Under the pieces are notes generated by a model, which saw only the letters and a list, made by a program, of their open reading frames with translations, was not told the DNA's origin and made no database searches. This document shows, piece by piece, positions 5,848 to 6,483 of a DNA stretch of 6,483 nt (positions are counted from its first letter, which is position 1; every line of letters begins with the position of its first letter). Source of the DNA: Camelimonas abortus (GTDB taxonomy: Bacteria > Pseudomonadota > Alphaproteobacteria > Rhizobiales > Beijerinckiaceae). Location of the stretch: assembly GCF_042647165.1 (NCBI RefSeq), contig NZ_JBHRUV010000009.1. One strand, given 5' to 3'. The position numbers and the translations under genes are program-made.

Positions 5848-6483
5848 TTACTTCCCTCCGCCGGCGAAATGCGCCTTGAGCGCCTCCAGCGAGGAGAAAT
5901 GCCGGACGCCATCTGGGGTCTGGGCGTCAATGGAGCCGTCGGCGTACATGACGTAATGCACCCCGCCGGCGGTGTAGCTGCCCACCACCGCCGGACCTGC
6001 GCCGGCCCCGGCCGGCGGCGCGGCGCCCGCGTCGCCGCCCGCACTGGCTGCGTCCGTCCGGCCGTCCTCCGCCCCGCTCTCCTCCGCCCTGTCCGCGCCG
6101 GCGCGGCTGTCGCCGCCAGAGGCCGGCCCGGCGGAGGCGGCCGAGGCCGCGCCGCCGCGCGGCGCCGGCCGCTCGGGAAAGCGCGGCGGCGGATGGGCCG
6201 GCCCCGCCGGGACGGCGCTTTCGCCCTCTCCGGCCGGCCTGCGTCCGAACATGGCGGCGAGACGCGCGGCGATCTCCGGCGCCGGGCCCGGGTCCGGATA
6301 CGCGCGCTCGCCGGAGGCGGGCGCGGCCGCAGCCTCGGGCGCGCCGGGCCCCCGCGACAAGGAAGAAAGCCCGGCTGCGGCCGGCGGGCGGCCGGGACGC
6401 TGCGGCCAGGGCGGCGTCGCCCCGGCCGGCGTTTCCTCTTCCGGGGCCGGCGCAGCCCCTGCGGCGGAGGCGCCGGCCTCCTC
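5848..6483 (-). CDS. Partial Ala/Pro/Gly-rich protein with a short conserved C-terminal domain
   Basis: The C-terminal 211 residues are visible. The frame is open to the right edge with no stop, so the true start is outside; an internal TTG at 6360 should not be taken as the start. The first 165 residues are low-complexity Ala, Pro, Gly and Glu with no predicted fold, apart from a possible short helix (APEIAARLAAMFGRR). The last 46 residues (5851-5988) form a compact domain: VVGSYTAGGVHYVMYADGSI, then DAQTPDGVRHFSSLEALKAH. This 'SYxxGxxxYxMYxDGSIxAxTPxGxxxFxSLxxLKxx' pattern is one I recall at the C-terminus of proline-rich alphaproteobacterial hypothetical proteins, where an upstream membrane segment is common. 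The function is unknown and I assign none. It shares the bidirectional terminator with ptrB. Confidence 0.75.
   Translation of the reverse strand, partial: EEAGASAAGAAPAPEEETPAGATPPWPQRPGRPPAAAGLSSLSRGPGAPEAAAAPASGERAYPDPGPAPEIAARLAAMFGRRPAGEGESAVPAGPAHPPPRFPERPAPRGGAASAASAGPASGGDSRAGADRAEESGAEDGRTDAASAGGDAGAAPPAGAGAGPAVVGSYTAGGVHYVMYADGSIDAQTPDGVRHFSSLEALKAHFAGGGK

Overview
The window is very GC-rich DNA from a bacterial chromosome. The gene families point to an alphaproteobacterium, most likely of the order Hyphomicrobiales (Rhizobiales). A DUF6456-type protein, a SufE protein, a small protein in the DUF5330 position, a soluble histidine kinase and a membrane-anchored protein with an 'LQKGVHPNPLF' motif lie side by side, an arrangement I recall from that order. 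Codons strongly prefer G or C at the third position. I cannot name a genus.

Layout, left to right. A minus-strand pair comes first: a histidine kinase (GTG start at 1100, stop at 294) and, overlapping its stop by 8 bases, the start of a partial membrane-anchored protein that runs off the left edge. A gap of about 270 bases follows, then two plus-strand genes: a 93-residue protein with one N-terminal membrane segment (1370-1651) and SufE (1795-2223). Converging on SufE with only 5 bases between the stop codons is a minus-strand DUF6456-type gene (2229-3257). It carries an exact 86-base duplication around a single N, which is almost certainly an assembly join. A 388-base divergent intergenic region (3258-3645) holds a sharp AT-rich island with a good minus-strand promoter and a dyad. 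Next is oligopeptidase B on the plus strand (3646-5781), ending at a textbook bidirectional terminator. Last is the C-terminal 211 residues of a minus-strand Ala/Pro/Gly-rich protein with a short conserved C-terminal domain, which runs off the right edge.

The genes do not form one pathway. SufE feeds sulphur into Fe-S cluster assembly, but its partner SufS is not here. The kinase has no response regulator beside it. Oligopeptidase B is a stand-alone cytoplasmic peptidase. This reads as ordinary core chromosome: I see no mobile element, CRISPR array, RNA gene or phage gene, and no convincing new multi-gene system. The points most worth a second look are the assembly duplication in the DUF6456 gene, the unusually short ATP lid of the kinase, and the dyad in the AT-rich promoter island.
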